The position numbers and the translations under genes are program-made. The notes under the pieces are model-generated. The model saw only the letters and a program-made list of their open reading frames with translations, did not search any database and was not told the origin of the DNA. A stretch of 64,000 nt of DNA from Posidonia oceanica (Eukaryota > Streptophyta > Magnoliopsida > Alismatales > Posidoniaceae): positions 57,440,001 to 57,504,000 of the forward strand of contig JAZBRS010000060.1 of the NCBI GenBank assembly GCA_037176725.1. Direction: 5' to 3'. Every line of letters starts with the position of its first letter. Position 1 is the stretch's first letter. Positions 10,351-21,292 of this stretch are shown here, one piece after another.

Positions 10351-11130
10351 GTGGCGATCGACTACTTCACAAAGTGGGTCGAAGCGACCTCCTACAAGAC
10401 AGTCACCGCCGCTGCCACGGAAAAGTTCATCAGGAATAACATCATCACCCGGTATGGGGTCCCGCATGCCATCATCTTTGATAACGACAAGAATTTCATA
10501 GCCCAGAGGATCGAAGACTACCTCCAGAGCTTCAAGATCAAGCATCACAGATCCTCGCCTTACCAGTCGCAGATGAATGGTGCAGTCGAGTCGGACAACA
10601 AAAACCTTATAAAGATCCTGAAGAAAATGGCAGAGACTCACAAGGACTGGCATGATAGGCTCCCATACGCACTATGGGCATACCGAACATCTGTTCGGAC
10701 CTCTACAGGAGCAACCCCGTATTCGCTAACCTATGACATGGAAGCAGTCCTGCCAATCGAAGTGGAAATACCTTCACTCCAGATTCTGACGGAAGCGGAG
10801 CTGGAAGAGGCAGAATGGGTCGAAGACCACTACACACAGTTGAACCTGATTGACGAGCACAGGTTACAAGCCATGCACACCTAGTGTTATCAAAAACAAG
10901 TGGCCAGAGCATACCAGAAGAAGGTCAGGCCCAGGAATTTTCAGCCCAGAGACTTGGTCCTGCGAGCCATCCATCTCCCAGACACTCGTGGCAAGTTCAG
11001 GCCCAATTGGCATGGCCCCTTTGTGATCAAGCGGATCTTCTCTAGCGGCGTAGCAGTCCTTGAGGACATGGACTGGTTCGAGTTGTTAGAGCCGGTCAAC
11101 TCCTGCTACCTAAAGAAATACTACCCGTAG
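10351..11130 (+). pseudogene. pol: Ty3/Gypsy integrase, 3' end of pol of element C
   Basis: The frame encodes the integrase catalytic core and C-terminus. It opens with AIDYFTKWVEA, continues with the second catalytic aspartate in IFDNDKNF (usually DNG) and the catalytic glutamate in NGAVESDNKNL, then the family landmark ALWAYRTSVRTSTGATPYSL. It ends with the GPF-type module GPFVIKRIFSSG and the terminal LKKYYP followed by TAG. One in-frame TAG at 10882-10884 replaces a glutamine codon usual in this family. Upstream, the frame becomes unrecognisable before 10330 and then meets LTR B at 10140, so reverse transcriptase and RNase H are not in the window. This belongs to element C, whose 3' LTR is at 21293. 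Confidence 0.9.
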
Positions 11131-12641
11131 CCTGGAGCTGTATCCTTACCTTGCAGAGCCTTCACCTGCATCCCATGCATCCACTACTAATCATACATTT
11201 AAAATTCACTACTTCACGCATTCTTCAACATCGCATGCCTTCATTTCTAAACATTTCTGAAGCATACACTAGCAACATCCACCCGCATTGCAACCACAAA
11301 AGCATCATCATCATTCATTGCAATCATGGCCCGATGATGAAAGTCGGAAGAGCTTGCCTACTCTGGAAGGAGTCGGTTTTCATCTCATCAGACGCTACTT
11401 AGACATCCTAACCAATGAGGGAGCCACCATCAAGTGAGAACAGATGAAATGCCCAAAACCCCCTTAGGACTTACACCTCTAGAGGGAGATAAAATGCTAA
11501 GGCATGAGCAAGAGTGTGAGCCAAAGAAAGAAACACATCTACAAGGGCATAAAAAGAAATAGGAAGACAAAAGGCGAAGATAGAAGCCAGTCCTAGAGAG
11601 AGGCGAGGCAGAATAGCCCTATCCCTGCGACTAACCTTGGAGAGGAGTCGAAGCCTGCGCCTGGAAGCCCACAATTCCTATAGGGACTAGCCACCCCTAG
11701 ATTGCAGCAGCTCCCCAGCACCAAACTAGGCACCAATTACCTCCAAGCCGGGAATAGAGTGAACCTGTATGTCTATGTGGGAGCAAAAGAAAATGAAAAA
11801 TGAAAAAAGTAGGTGTAGGTCCAAGATGGTTTGGCAGGGAGCCTGTTCTCACCACACCACCACTTGAAAAACGTCCGTCCCAAACAACATCACCTGTCTT
11901 GAAGTGCCACCGATAGTTAGGAGTCAAAGTAGAGTCTGGTGAGCCGAGAACCACTCCTCTCCTTCCCAGCAAGCATCAAAATCACTCCATATGCTGAGGG
12001 CGACAAAATCTGCATAAATCATTCATGCATTTACCAACACTAATCATCCTTCTTAGCCCTTCTCCTCCAACTCTGCAAAGGCCTCGCTCAGCATTGGGAT
12101 AGTACTCTACCAGGGGCGGATCGGCTGCCTTGAAACCAAAGCTCATCAATTCGGAGCTCCTACCAATGCTTACTCAACCACCACTTGATCAGAACACAAG
12201 CACGGAACCTTGGACAGGTCACCTTTGTCAACGCAGTAGAATGGAGCAAGCGTCGTTAGCTAGGGGCAGAGAGGTCATTTCAGGGGCAACAGACGGCACT
12301 GGCACAGTGGAATCCCTTAGGGACCATCGGGCATGCATCGTCTAGCATCACCAATGCCTGGATAAGGATCTGGATCCAAAACAGTAGTCTGTCCAGAATT
12401 GATGCACGGGTCCTGTGCACGGGTTCCATGCGCGTTTTATGCAGTATCCTGGTGACAGATTAGACAAGCAGCTCAAGCCATGGTTTTGCAGGAACAGGCA
12501 TGTACCAAGCTATGAAAAGGTGAACTCAGCATATAGGCAAATGGCACAACAAACACTTTGCATTAATCAAGTTTTCGGTTACATGCAAATAACCAAGACA
12601 AACACAAGATACAACAGATACTAAGCAAACCGCATGACTCC
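11131..12641 (+). other. Non-coding region of element C downstream of pol
   Basis: About 1.5 kb after the integrase stop with no coding signal that I recognise on either strand. It ends where the antisense DUF7745-like gene begins. A GGGTTCCATGCGCG word at about 12421 recurs in altered form at about 14239. Confidence 0.5.
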
Positions 12642-13927
12642 TCAGCTGCTCGAATCAGTTTGTGCCTTCTTGGAGCTCCCAGCATCACTGAACAGAGGGT
12701 TGCCAGGCAAGATCTCGCAGATAGGCCAAATCCCCTGTACCTCGATCACATACTCGGGGGTGTAGTTGGAGCCTTTTATCACCGCAATATCTGTCGACTG
12801 TACACCGCGGCGCGTCAGACGAGCCAGCTCCATCGTAATGACAGTCGAGTTGAATGGATAGAGCCAGAAGAACTCAAGCACCGTGCTCTCGACAAAAGCA
12901 TCCTTGCGGAAGCCGAATTGCCGCATCACCCGGATGGGATGGTACTCGACACCCCCGGTGAACCCCGGCAGAACTACCAACTGCATGTCGAGGGCACTGA
13001 AGAAAACAGTGAAGGGCTCAACACTGGACGGGACTATGCGCCAGGTCACTGCATCCTCGGTCAAGGTTTCCAACTTCTCATACTCTTCGCGGACGCTCTG
13101 GATGGTCCGAGCGTGACCACTACGGCAGTAGGCCTCAAAGGCAGAACTCTGCGGGCGCAGAATCTCCACCCCCAGATGTCCAACCAGCCAGACCTGAAAA
13201 GAAAGCATGTCAATGATAACAGAGCTAAAACTGAATAGTTGATCAAGCAACAACAAATGATGTTATACTTGTACCAGGGCCCCGCATCCATGGAAGAGGC
13301 GGCAACGATGCGATACGCGGTCCAGCCTGCGGTAAGTCTCCACCAGAATCACCGGTGCTAGATCAATCTGCCGAGTCACCATAGCCAGCGCGATCTCAGC
13401 AACTTCAATCGCGACTATCATCCGGCCGTGACTGAAGATCAGCTCCCCCAAGAAGCGGGGGACAAAACCCCAAAGCCACATGTCATCTCCAAGCCCGACA
13501 CGCCTCCAGGAAACCTGATCAAAGTACTCCAAACAGAGCATGGGCACCTGTCCGTCGGCACAAATCAGTCTCTGCTTGCAGTCAACAGTGGAGAGTCCCG
13601 TCAGCTGACTCAGAACCGAGGCATATCCATCACGCCTCATGAACTCTACTGGCCCCAACAACCTGGAGAAGCCGTAGATCCTACGCACTTCCTCCAATGG
13701 GCATCAACTCTGCTTTGCCAAAATGGAAAATGTGGTGCGCAAGCTTCCAGAACCTCGCGGCGACGCACAGGAGGTGCCGACTAACCTCCACCTCGGCCAC
13801 GTTCAAGAGCTTGGACGAGATGCCCCACAACCACAGCCTCTCGCGGTCACCGATGGTGAGCTCGCCGATCCATCCTCAAAGAACCTCAGAACAATGCATC
13901 GAGGTCACCAATGTGGGGAATCCCTAC
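12642..13927 (-). pseudogene. Antisense DUF7745-like extra gene of element C
   Basis: Two clear exons on the minus strand, 13697-13269 and 13193-12642, are joined by a 75-bp GT-AG intron (13268-13194). Splicing gives GCGALVQ joined to VWLVGHLG. An upstream segment (about 13927-13700) holds RFWKLAHHIFHFGKAELMP. Missing two bases after MP would restore the family-like run into LEEVRRIYGF, so there is a frameshift near 13700. Other landmarks are YHPIRVMRQFGFRKDAF and a C-terminus rich in serine. The pattern fits the DUF7745 family found in plant retrotransposons. It lies antisense between integrase and 3' LTR, as known for extra ORFs in Tat/Ogre elements. Function unknown; family call from remembered motif pattern. 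Confidence 0.65.
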
Positions 13928-14691
13928 AAAGATCAAGGGGCAAAGGTTATCAGTGTGTTCCAGCCCCTCCAAGGCAAGCAAAAACAAAGAAAATCGAGCC
14001 AGGAGAAGCCCAACTGGCCTGCAAAAGTGGGTACAGCCGCCGACAGCAGCGGGGCAAAAACTGCCTTGCCGACGCACGTGGGTCGAGGAGGGACTCACCA
14101 TGTTGCTGAGGAAGGGAGAAGGAAGTTGCGGGGTACACCAGAGAACAAGGTGGAAGCACTCACTGGTGGAGAGAAAGGGAGTTAAAGTCACCCGAAAAAG
14201 AACCGCTCGTGTAACCCATGACTCTGAGCAAAAAACTATGCGTGGGTTCCATGTGCGATTTTGATATGCAGATTCAGTGCGTGGTTTTTACAGTAAATTT
14301 TGTAGAAATCTACTTGCATTACTCAACTTGCCCAACTGGCGTAAATTCTTCAAACACCTGCAATCAAAGCCAAGCATTCATCCAAAGCATACACAGACAC
14401 ACAACACAGGTTGTCACAAAGGCAGTTTTGCATTACAAAATTAGATAAGCAGTTTGCATTACAATTACATTCAGTTTACAGAATTCATAATACATCTGAG
14501 CGACAGCAAAGGAAAAGCTACAACTACAACTGGCAAGTCATGCCCTAGTTGTCCTCCTTGTCTGAGTCTGCGTCCCTCTTCTAGGCGTCGAGAACGGTCC
14601 GCTGAGCTGCTTTCCAGCGTAATCGCTGGGAGATCATAGCAGAGGTGGCCTGGGACTGTGAAGGGCCCGGAGCAGAGCAACTCGCCCCCGC
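13928..14691. other. Spacer between the two antisense genes of element C
   Basis: No gene supported. Overlapping short plus-strand ORFs at 13911-14264 are not conserved-looking. A GTGCGTGG-type motif cluster occurs at 14229-14290. Confidence 0.4.
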
Positions 14692-16880
14692 CTAGTCATC
14701 AGCGTCAGATACATCCTCCAGGTTGAAGTCGATGCTGAAATCGCTGCTTGACCTGGTGTTGACAGCAACGAAGGGGCTCCCGCCCTAAAATGCAAACACA
14801 GAGCAGTCAGAACAGGCATAAGAGACTAATTACAGACATTTCTTAAGTAAATTCATACCTCTGCGAGTGCCATCTCCCGCTACGCCTGTTTCAGAGAATG
14901 CAAGAGTGTCAGAAATAGAATAACATGCATTTACAGGATTTAAATAGCTAAATGGCATATTTGCCTTCGCCCGCCGCATCTTCTCGTAGAAGTCCGCTAG
15001 TCTCTCCTCGAAGCTCTGTCGAAGGTTAAAAGACAGCTCTGAACATGTATCTACAGCAACGGCAGTTCATAACAATGAAAAGATAGATTACCTGGGCCTA
15101 ATCTTCGGCAAACCACATGCCCCGCTGGCTCTCCCTCAACTCCTCGGAGAACAGGTATGGCCAACCCACTCGTCCGAACCAGTCGAGGTAGTCATCCTGA
15201 CTGACCTCTCGGATGGTGTACTGACTCCTAGCACCCAAAGCAGCAGTAACAGACAGCTGGGCGGCAGCATGGGTCACCGCCCGAGACGCCATGTCCTCTA
15301 GAGGAGGCACCGGGATGCTGAAATCATCTGTGAACTGGTGACAGACGCACCCCGAAAGGTAGTACGTGAACTTCTTCAAGCAAAAGAATTTCACCTGGGT
15401 CCTCCTCAATCTTCGGGCAGAGTTCAGTGAAGCCCAATCCAACCCCTCGTAGCGTGTGAAGGGCTGCAACTCCACCTGTCAACAAAATAGCAACTAAACA
15501 TCAGAACAGCTTATTTAAACAGTTACTCAGGTAAAGGAGCAGAAGAAATTTTCACTAGGCTCACCTCATCCAGGCCCACCAAGTCCAGCAAGTACTGGTA
15601 AGCCTCATAGTTGTAGATCCCCAAAGCAGCACGGTGGTCCGGCTCGCACCACTGTCAGGGTAACGGCAGGAGCTCGGGGCGGAGGCGGAAGAAGTAGTGG
15701 CCCACCAGGTGTGCTCGACGGCCTAGTATTATCGAATAAACAATCAAAATGATTAGTGCAAGTGACAAGATAAACAGAATTTAAACAAGCAAACAGATAT
15801 CAATTTCAGATCAGTTACTCACCGTCAGCAGCGGGTACAGGCCGATGTAGGAGCGATGGTTCTTCCGAACCACCTCATCAAGCCCACAGAAGAGGTAGGC
15901 ATAGCTTGTGCCACCTAGGTCATACTGCCCGAGTTGATCCACATCTGCAATGTACATCAGCCAGTCTATGTAAACGCAGTAGCCAGACAACTCACATAAG
16001 ATCAGCCCAAGTAGCTCGAGCAGGAAGTGACGCAGAACATAGCCTGCCTCCCTCAAGCCGGGTGCGGGGTTCCGCCAGAACTGGGACCACTCCCGTATCC
16101 ACTTCAACCGGAGGTAATATGACGAGCGAGTCACCTCAGGGGCCTTCCTCCCTAATAGTTGCGGCACCTTGGAGAATCCTTGTGCCACCTTCCCAGCAAT
16201 GGGCTCGCCACTGAAGCTCAGCCCAGTTAGCAAAGCCCAGTGGTTGGGTAGAACAGTCATTTCCCGATACAGGAAATGGAAGGTGTGGGTCTCGTGCCGC
16301 CATCACTCCGCCAGCGCCCGGAAGAACTGGTAATGGTCGTGGATCGCCGGGATCTGGAGAAAGCTCCCGAACGGGATCTAGTGTAGTAAGAAGTCCTGGA
16401 GGAACTGGGGCAGGCACCGGAAGTGTGCCAGCATAGGTGCCTAGTGGCACCGCATCACCCGCCTCGCCATACCATCCTAGTAAAACAACAAGTGTAGAAA
16501 TTAGCAACCAAACATGTGCTCAGAATTGATGGGCTACTAGCAAATAGAAGTGAGCTTACCACAAAGTCGTTTCGATCGCAGATATGTTCCTCGCTAAGCA
16601 AGCAACCACGATAGTTTCCAGCCTCCTGCCAAAGACAAAGCTAGAGTTAGCCCTCAGTCAGCAGAGCGGAGACAGAAATGACAAAGACAGAAGCAATAAT
16701 TAAAGCTTACCTCTCGGGGAACCTCCAGCACGGGACTACCTGAACCCTCGTGCGAACCCCGTGAGCCCGAGGCACCGTGAGACACCCAAGAACTCGAGGC
16801 TCCCTGGCTCCGGGACCGCGAGCTCGAGCCACTCCCACTCACTACGTGGGAGTCCGCACTAACATACTCTGAGTCAGACT
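14692..16880 (-). pseudogene. Antisense plant-mobile-domain (PMD)-like gene of element C
   Basis: A decayed multi-exon gene on the minus strand. Visible exons are about 16880-16711 (Ser/Gly-rich, ending VPRE before GTAAGC), 16625-16560 (22 residues), 16476-15823 and about 15723-15566. Further pieces follow at 15475-15090, about 15020-14965, about 14890-14860 and 14785-14692. The large exon carries the PMD signature ETHTFHFLYREMTV followed by LLTGLSFSGEP. Three in-frame stops occur in it (16443-16441, 16380-16378, 16305-16303), others at about 15659 and 15100-15098. Each fits a C-to-T change of a Gln or Arg codon. PMD proteins occur both in host genes and in Gypsy/MULE transposons. Antisense position after integrase suggests the retrotransposon form. 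Exon ends other than the first three are approximate. Confidence 0.7.
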
Positions 16881-19124
16881 GTCAGAGTGAAATCACAGTC
16901 AATGCATTTTCTCTTAGGGCTTAATGTAAACAAAGCATACAGGCATTATACATTACAGTGGCATCAAATGCAGGCAAACCCGAACAGTATAGCAGTATGT
17001 AAACCACAACATGCATATAAATTTTGTGACAGCGAAAAGCTCGAAGGGTTTACAGATGTCACTAAGTTTAGGCATACAGACTGGAACATGTAGGCACAGG
17101 TGGAATATCAAAAACCTCCTAGTCCTGGTATACGGGCAGAATGCACAAGCAAAATAGGGCAACATGCAAGCGTGGGGCACGATGAACATGGCACACATAG
17201 AAACAGGGTAGAAACAGCTTAAATGGCACGATCAAGCATGGATATTGCTAAGCCAGGCATTTAAACATGGATTATGCAGGAAAATCTGTCAAAGACTCAA
17301 TCAGGCTCAGAATCAAGAATCGAGGCACAACATCAAATATGCAAGCATTATGTCAAGCAAAAAAAACAAAAAACAAAACAAACAGTTGGTGCCCTGCCGG
17401 CCGAGCACCTGCGCAGCACCGCCGGCCATCCATGCGGAGCCACAGTTGCCCAAGGACCATGGCCATCGAGCAACCGCCGCCGTCCTCCCCATGCGAGCCT
17501 CGCCACACGTAAACCACCAACAGCCGACGCCACCAGGGCACCGAGCCGTGTTCGCCGCCGACGGTGCGTCGCAGAGGGGGAGGGCACAACAACAATAAGA
17601 ATGGAGGAAATGTCGCGGAAGGAGTAGGAAAGAGGGCTTACCAATCTGAAGCTCGCCGGAGTAGCTCCCCAGCCGTCGTACGCCTCTACCTCCGCTCACC
17701 ACTGCAAACCTCCACACACCCTTCACCGCCGCATGCCGCGCACTTCGCCCCTGCACCCTCACCGCACACCACGACTACTGCCCTCACCCGCTCATAGCCG
17801 CTCACCGGAGAACCGAGTCCAAGCCGTTAGAAATGAGAGGGTACAATAGGGAGGAAGCACTCATGCAATGAGGAGGAGTGGGGAAAGAAAACAGAGATCA
17901 GGGCACACACATGGCATTAATAAATAAATAAAAAACTTTGCAAAGTTAGCTAGTGAGTTAAATAAATGAATAGTATTTTTGCATATCAACTTGAAACAGT
18001 TTGGAACATTGATGCACTTGGCTTGAATTGACCTACATGGAAAATATGATCTAGTGGTACCCACCAAAGTTTGAAAATTCCTAGCAAAATTCGTATCCAG
18101 GAATTAAAGTGTAAATTACCTGTAAACTTGCAGTTCAGTCCCCGACGTTTGCAGCATTGTACCAGCACCCCACGGCCCGACCAAAGTTGTCATGCACTCC
18201 TTGAATCTAGTGATATTGTCAGAAAACTCCTCAGGAAAGCAGAATTGCTCCAATGCCCCTTACAATTCCGCAAAACAGCACATAGGCCCCTAACTTTTGC
18301 AGGAACAGCAAAATCTTCTCCTGTACTTGGCAAAGCCTCAGTCATGCCTACCACGGACACCAGAGACACCCATCAGTGCTTCTCGCATTACAATTGCCCC
18401 AGAATAGGCAGCATGGTAGTAGTATTTGGCAAAATTGAAAGAAACCCCCTGCAATTCAAGGAAATTGCAAGCAAGCCCCCAACTTTCAGGAACTCAATTG
18501 AGCCCCTCAGAATCATGAGGATGCCTCCACAAAACCTGGCCAGGCTATAAAAACTAGGAACAGCCAACAAAAATCGCAGCACTAGGAAAATTGCAGAAAG
18601 ACCCCTATAGTTTATCGGAATATCAGAGCCTCCTCAGATTAATGCCGGAACCACCCAGAACGTTTCCCGGCGAGGGGACCCAGCCACAGCATTCATCAGT
18701 TGCCCCTGGAACAGGCGGAATCGCCATGCACCCTCTATTGGGAATTTTGCACTAATGCCCCCCATCTTTCCACAAAACTGTAGAAAGCCCCGTGAGCGCC
18801 CTACACAGTAACGGCATGCTTACAGAGCGCCCCTCAGCCTGATACGCCCTTCAGAGCATGCAGCAGTCGAGCAGGAGCGTAGAGACCCCTGTAGCTGGGT
18901 AAATTGCGATGATACCCCTGCAGTTTGGCATGATTGCATATATGCCCCTATCAGAGCAGAAGCCATGGATTACCCCTCGAGGCGATGCAGATGCAGATCA
19001 CCGGCCTGACGCTCCAGAGCGCATCCGCTGCCCAGACCCCTTCCTTTGGGTTGACACCCCTAACTATCACAGGACCGTCTATGAACCTCTTCCATACCCT
19101 ATGGTTTTGGTACTCTCGTTATCT
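16881..19124. other. Non-coding internal region of element C
   Basis: No gene supported. A GC-rich patch lies at 17390-17810. From about 18110 to 18960 degenerate repeats of roughly 50-60 bp contain CCCCT followed by TTTGGCA-like or AATTGCA words. It could contain the promoter of the antisense genes, but I see no decisive element. Confidence 0.4.
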
Positions 19125-19963
19125 CTGCGATCGATAAGTCCAAAACTTATCACGTCAAGCCCTCTTTGCGATCAGTAAGTCCGAAACTTATAATCTCACC
19201 CTTTCTGGTCGATAAGTCTGAAACTTATCACTTCTTATTCTCTTTTGCGGTCGATAAGTCTGAATCTTATCCTTTTCGGTCGATAAGTCCAAAACTTATC
19301 ACTTTTGCGGTCGATAAGTCCGAAACTTATCCTTTCCGGTTGATAAGTCCGAAACTTATCACTTTTTATCCTTTTGCGATCGATAAGTCCAAAACTTATC
19401 CTTTCCGGTCGATAAGTTCGAAACTTATCACATCACTCCTTTCACAGTCGATAAATCCGAAACTTATCACTTTTCACCCTTTTGCGATCAATAAGTCTGA
19501 AACTTATCACTTTTTATCCTTTTGTGGTTGATAAGTTCGAAACTTATCACTTTTTATCCTTTTGCTGTCGATAAGTCTGAAACTTATCCTTTCCGGTCGA
19601 TAAGTCCGAAACTTATCACATCACTCCTTTCATGGTCGATAAGTCCGAAACTTATCACTTTTTATCCTTTTGCGGTTGATAAGTTTGAAACTTATCACAT
19701 CATTCGTTTCACGGTCGATAAGTCCGAAACTTATCACTTTTCACCCTTTTGCGATCGATAAGTCCAAAACTTATCACTTTTTATCCTTTTGCGGTCGATA
19801 GGTCCAAAACTTATCACTTTTCACCCTTTTACGGTCGATAAGTCCAAAACTTATCACTTTTTATCCTTTTACGGTCGATAAGTCTGAAACTTATCCTTTC
19901 TAGTCGATAAGTCCAAAGCTTATCATATCATCTTTTCTGGTCGGTAAGTCCGAAACTTAACAG
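19125..19963. repeat. Tandem array of 23 GATAAGT/ACTTATC hairpins
   Basis: Twenty-three units, spaced 29-43 bp, each carry GATAAGT, five bases (mostly CCGAA or CCAAA) and ACTTATC, a 7-bp perfect inverted repeat in most units. Spacers are variants of ACTTTTTATCCTTTTGCGGTC. The ORFs that cross it are by-products of the repeat. It lies between the antisense genes and the 3' LTR of element C. Confidence 0.95.
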
Positions 19964-19970
19964 CTCTAGC

Positions 19971-20448
19971 CTTTCGCGTGACTTCGTATCGGATGGACGG
20001 AGTCCCACCGACTTGTTTCCTAGTACCAGACGGACGACGACAAGCCATCCTTTCGCGCGACTTTGTACCGGACGGACGGAGTCCCGGTTGCTTCTTTCCT
20101 CGTACCGAACGGACGAGGACAAGCTATCCTTTCTCACGACTTCGTACCGGACAGACGGAGTCCCGCCTACTTGTTTTCTCGTACCAGACGGACAAGGACA
20201 AGCTATCCTTTCGCGTGACTTCGTACCGGATGGACGGAGTCCTGCCTGCTTGTTTCCTCGTACCGGACGGACGAGGACAAGCTATCCTTTCGCGCGACTT
20301 CGTACCAGACGGACGAAGTCTTGCCTTTTTGCCTCCTCGCTCCAAACGAATGAGTACAGGTCTTTTTTCCTTTTGCATGACTTCGCACCGGGCGGACGAA
20401 GTTCCGTTTGTTTTGGTTCCTTGTTCCAAGCGGTCAAGGACCATTTTA
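19971..20448. repeat. 79-bp tandem array (six units)
   Basis: Units begin CTTTCGCG or variants at 19971, 20050, 20129, 20208, 20287 and 20370 (periods 79, 79, 79, 79, 83). Each holds two GGACGGA-type words with flanking GTACC. It directly follows the hairpin array; because 79 is not a multiple of 3, the crossing ORFs are not repeat proteins. Confidence 0.95.
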
Positions 20449-20449
20449 A

Positions 20450-20880
20450 CCCTTTCCTTTCGAGCTGATAGCCCTAACTGCTCGATTGACACCCGTCATA
20501 TTGTCTAGTCCTTTCCTTTTGGGTTGACAACCCTAACTACTCGATTGACAACCGTCAAAATGTTTGTGAGGGCTGGCAACCCAAACTGCCCAGGTGACAT
20601 CCGTCAAACTATTTGGCACTCTTCCCGATGCCAAGAGCGTTTAAGCCACCCATAGTATCATCTTCCTGATACCAGGGGCATCTTTTTCACTGCCTTCGGT
20701 ATCGTACTCTCTTCTTGTGCGGGCTGGTAACCCAAACTACTTAGACAGCATCCGTCATAATGCCCGACGTTTTTTCCTTTTTCTTGGGCCGATAACTCAA
20801 ACTATCCAGTGATGAGTCCGTCAAACTCCTTGGGCCGATAACCCAAATTATCTGGCATTGAGTCTGTCAACTCACCATTC
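20450..20880. repeat. Third tandem array, GGGCTGGCAACCC / GACATCCGTCAA type
   Basis: Degenerate units of roughly 60 bp with a GGGCTGGCAACCC- or GGGCCGATAACCC-like word followed by a TGACA..CCGTCAA word. The same word pair, reverse-complemented, occurs at 34700-35510 and 36940-36990 in element G. Confidence 0.75.
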
Positions 20881-21292
20881 ATTGCATCATTTGGCATCAC
20901 ATCAGCACCAGCATAACATCGCATTACATTCCTATCAATGCACAGCATAGCGCATCTGCACGTGTCCCTAGCAGAGCATTAGGGCACACCAGCATCACCA
21001 GCGCTCAGAGCGAGGCAGAGCTCGGTGCACAGTATCGGCATCACTACTGCATGCACACATTAGCATCACGCGAACCTGCACGCACCCTCAGCGGAGTTCA
21101 GCGCACATGAACATTAGCATTGCTAGCATGACACTCGCATTTGCATCGCGGCAGCGAGCCACGACCTTCGGTGTATCCACCGGATAAGTGACTCACACCA
21201 ATACCTAACTCTCCCATCGACTCATGGTAAGGTGTCTTGTCTACCCTGAGCAGCGGCCTTGATTCCCTCGACCTCGTTCAGGGAAGGACATC
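20881..21292 (+). other. 3' untranslated end of element C with polypurine tract
   Basis: GCATCA-rich non-coding DNA ending in GGGAAGGA (21281-21288) just before the LTR at 21293, a probable polypurine tract. The last roughly 130 bp align by eye with the reverse complement of 33744-33870 in element G. Confidence 0.6.

Noticed and set aside
12660..13238. 192-residue plus-strand ORF
   Set aside because: Shadow of the antisense DUF7745-like exon, whose motifs are on the minus strand.
19125..20448. CRISPR-like array of regularly repeated palindromic units
   Set aside because: No unique spacers; spacers are themselves repeated variants, the host is a plant, and the array lies inside a retrotransposon.
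19978..20508. Overlapping ORFs of 120-176 residues on both strands
   Set aside because: By-products of the 79-bp array; the period is not a multiple of three and no domain is present.
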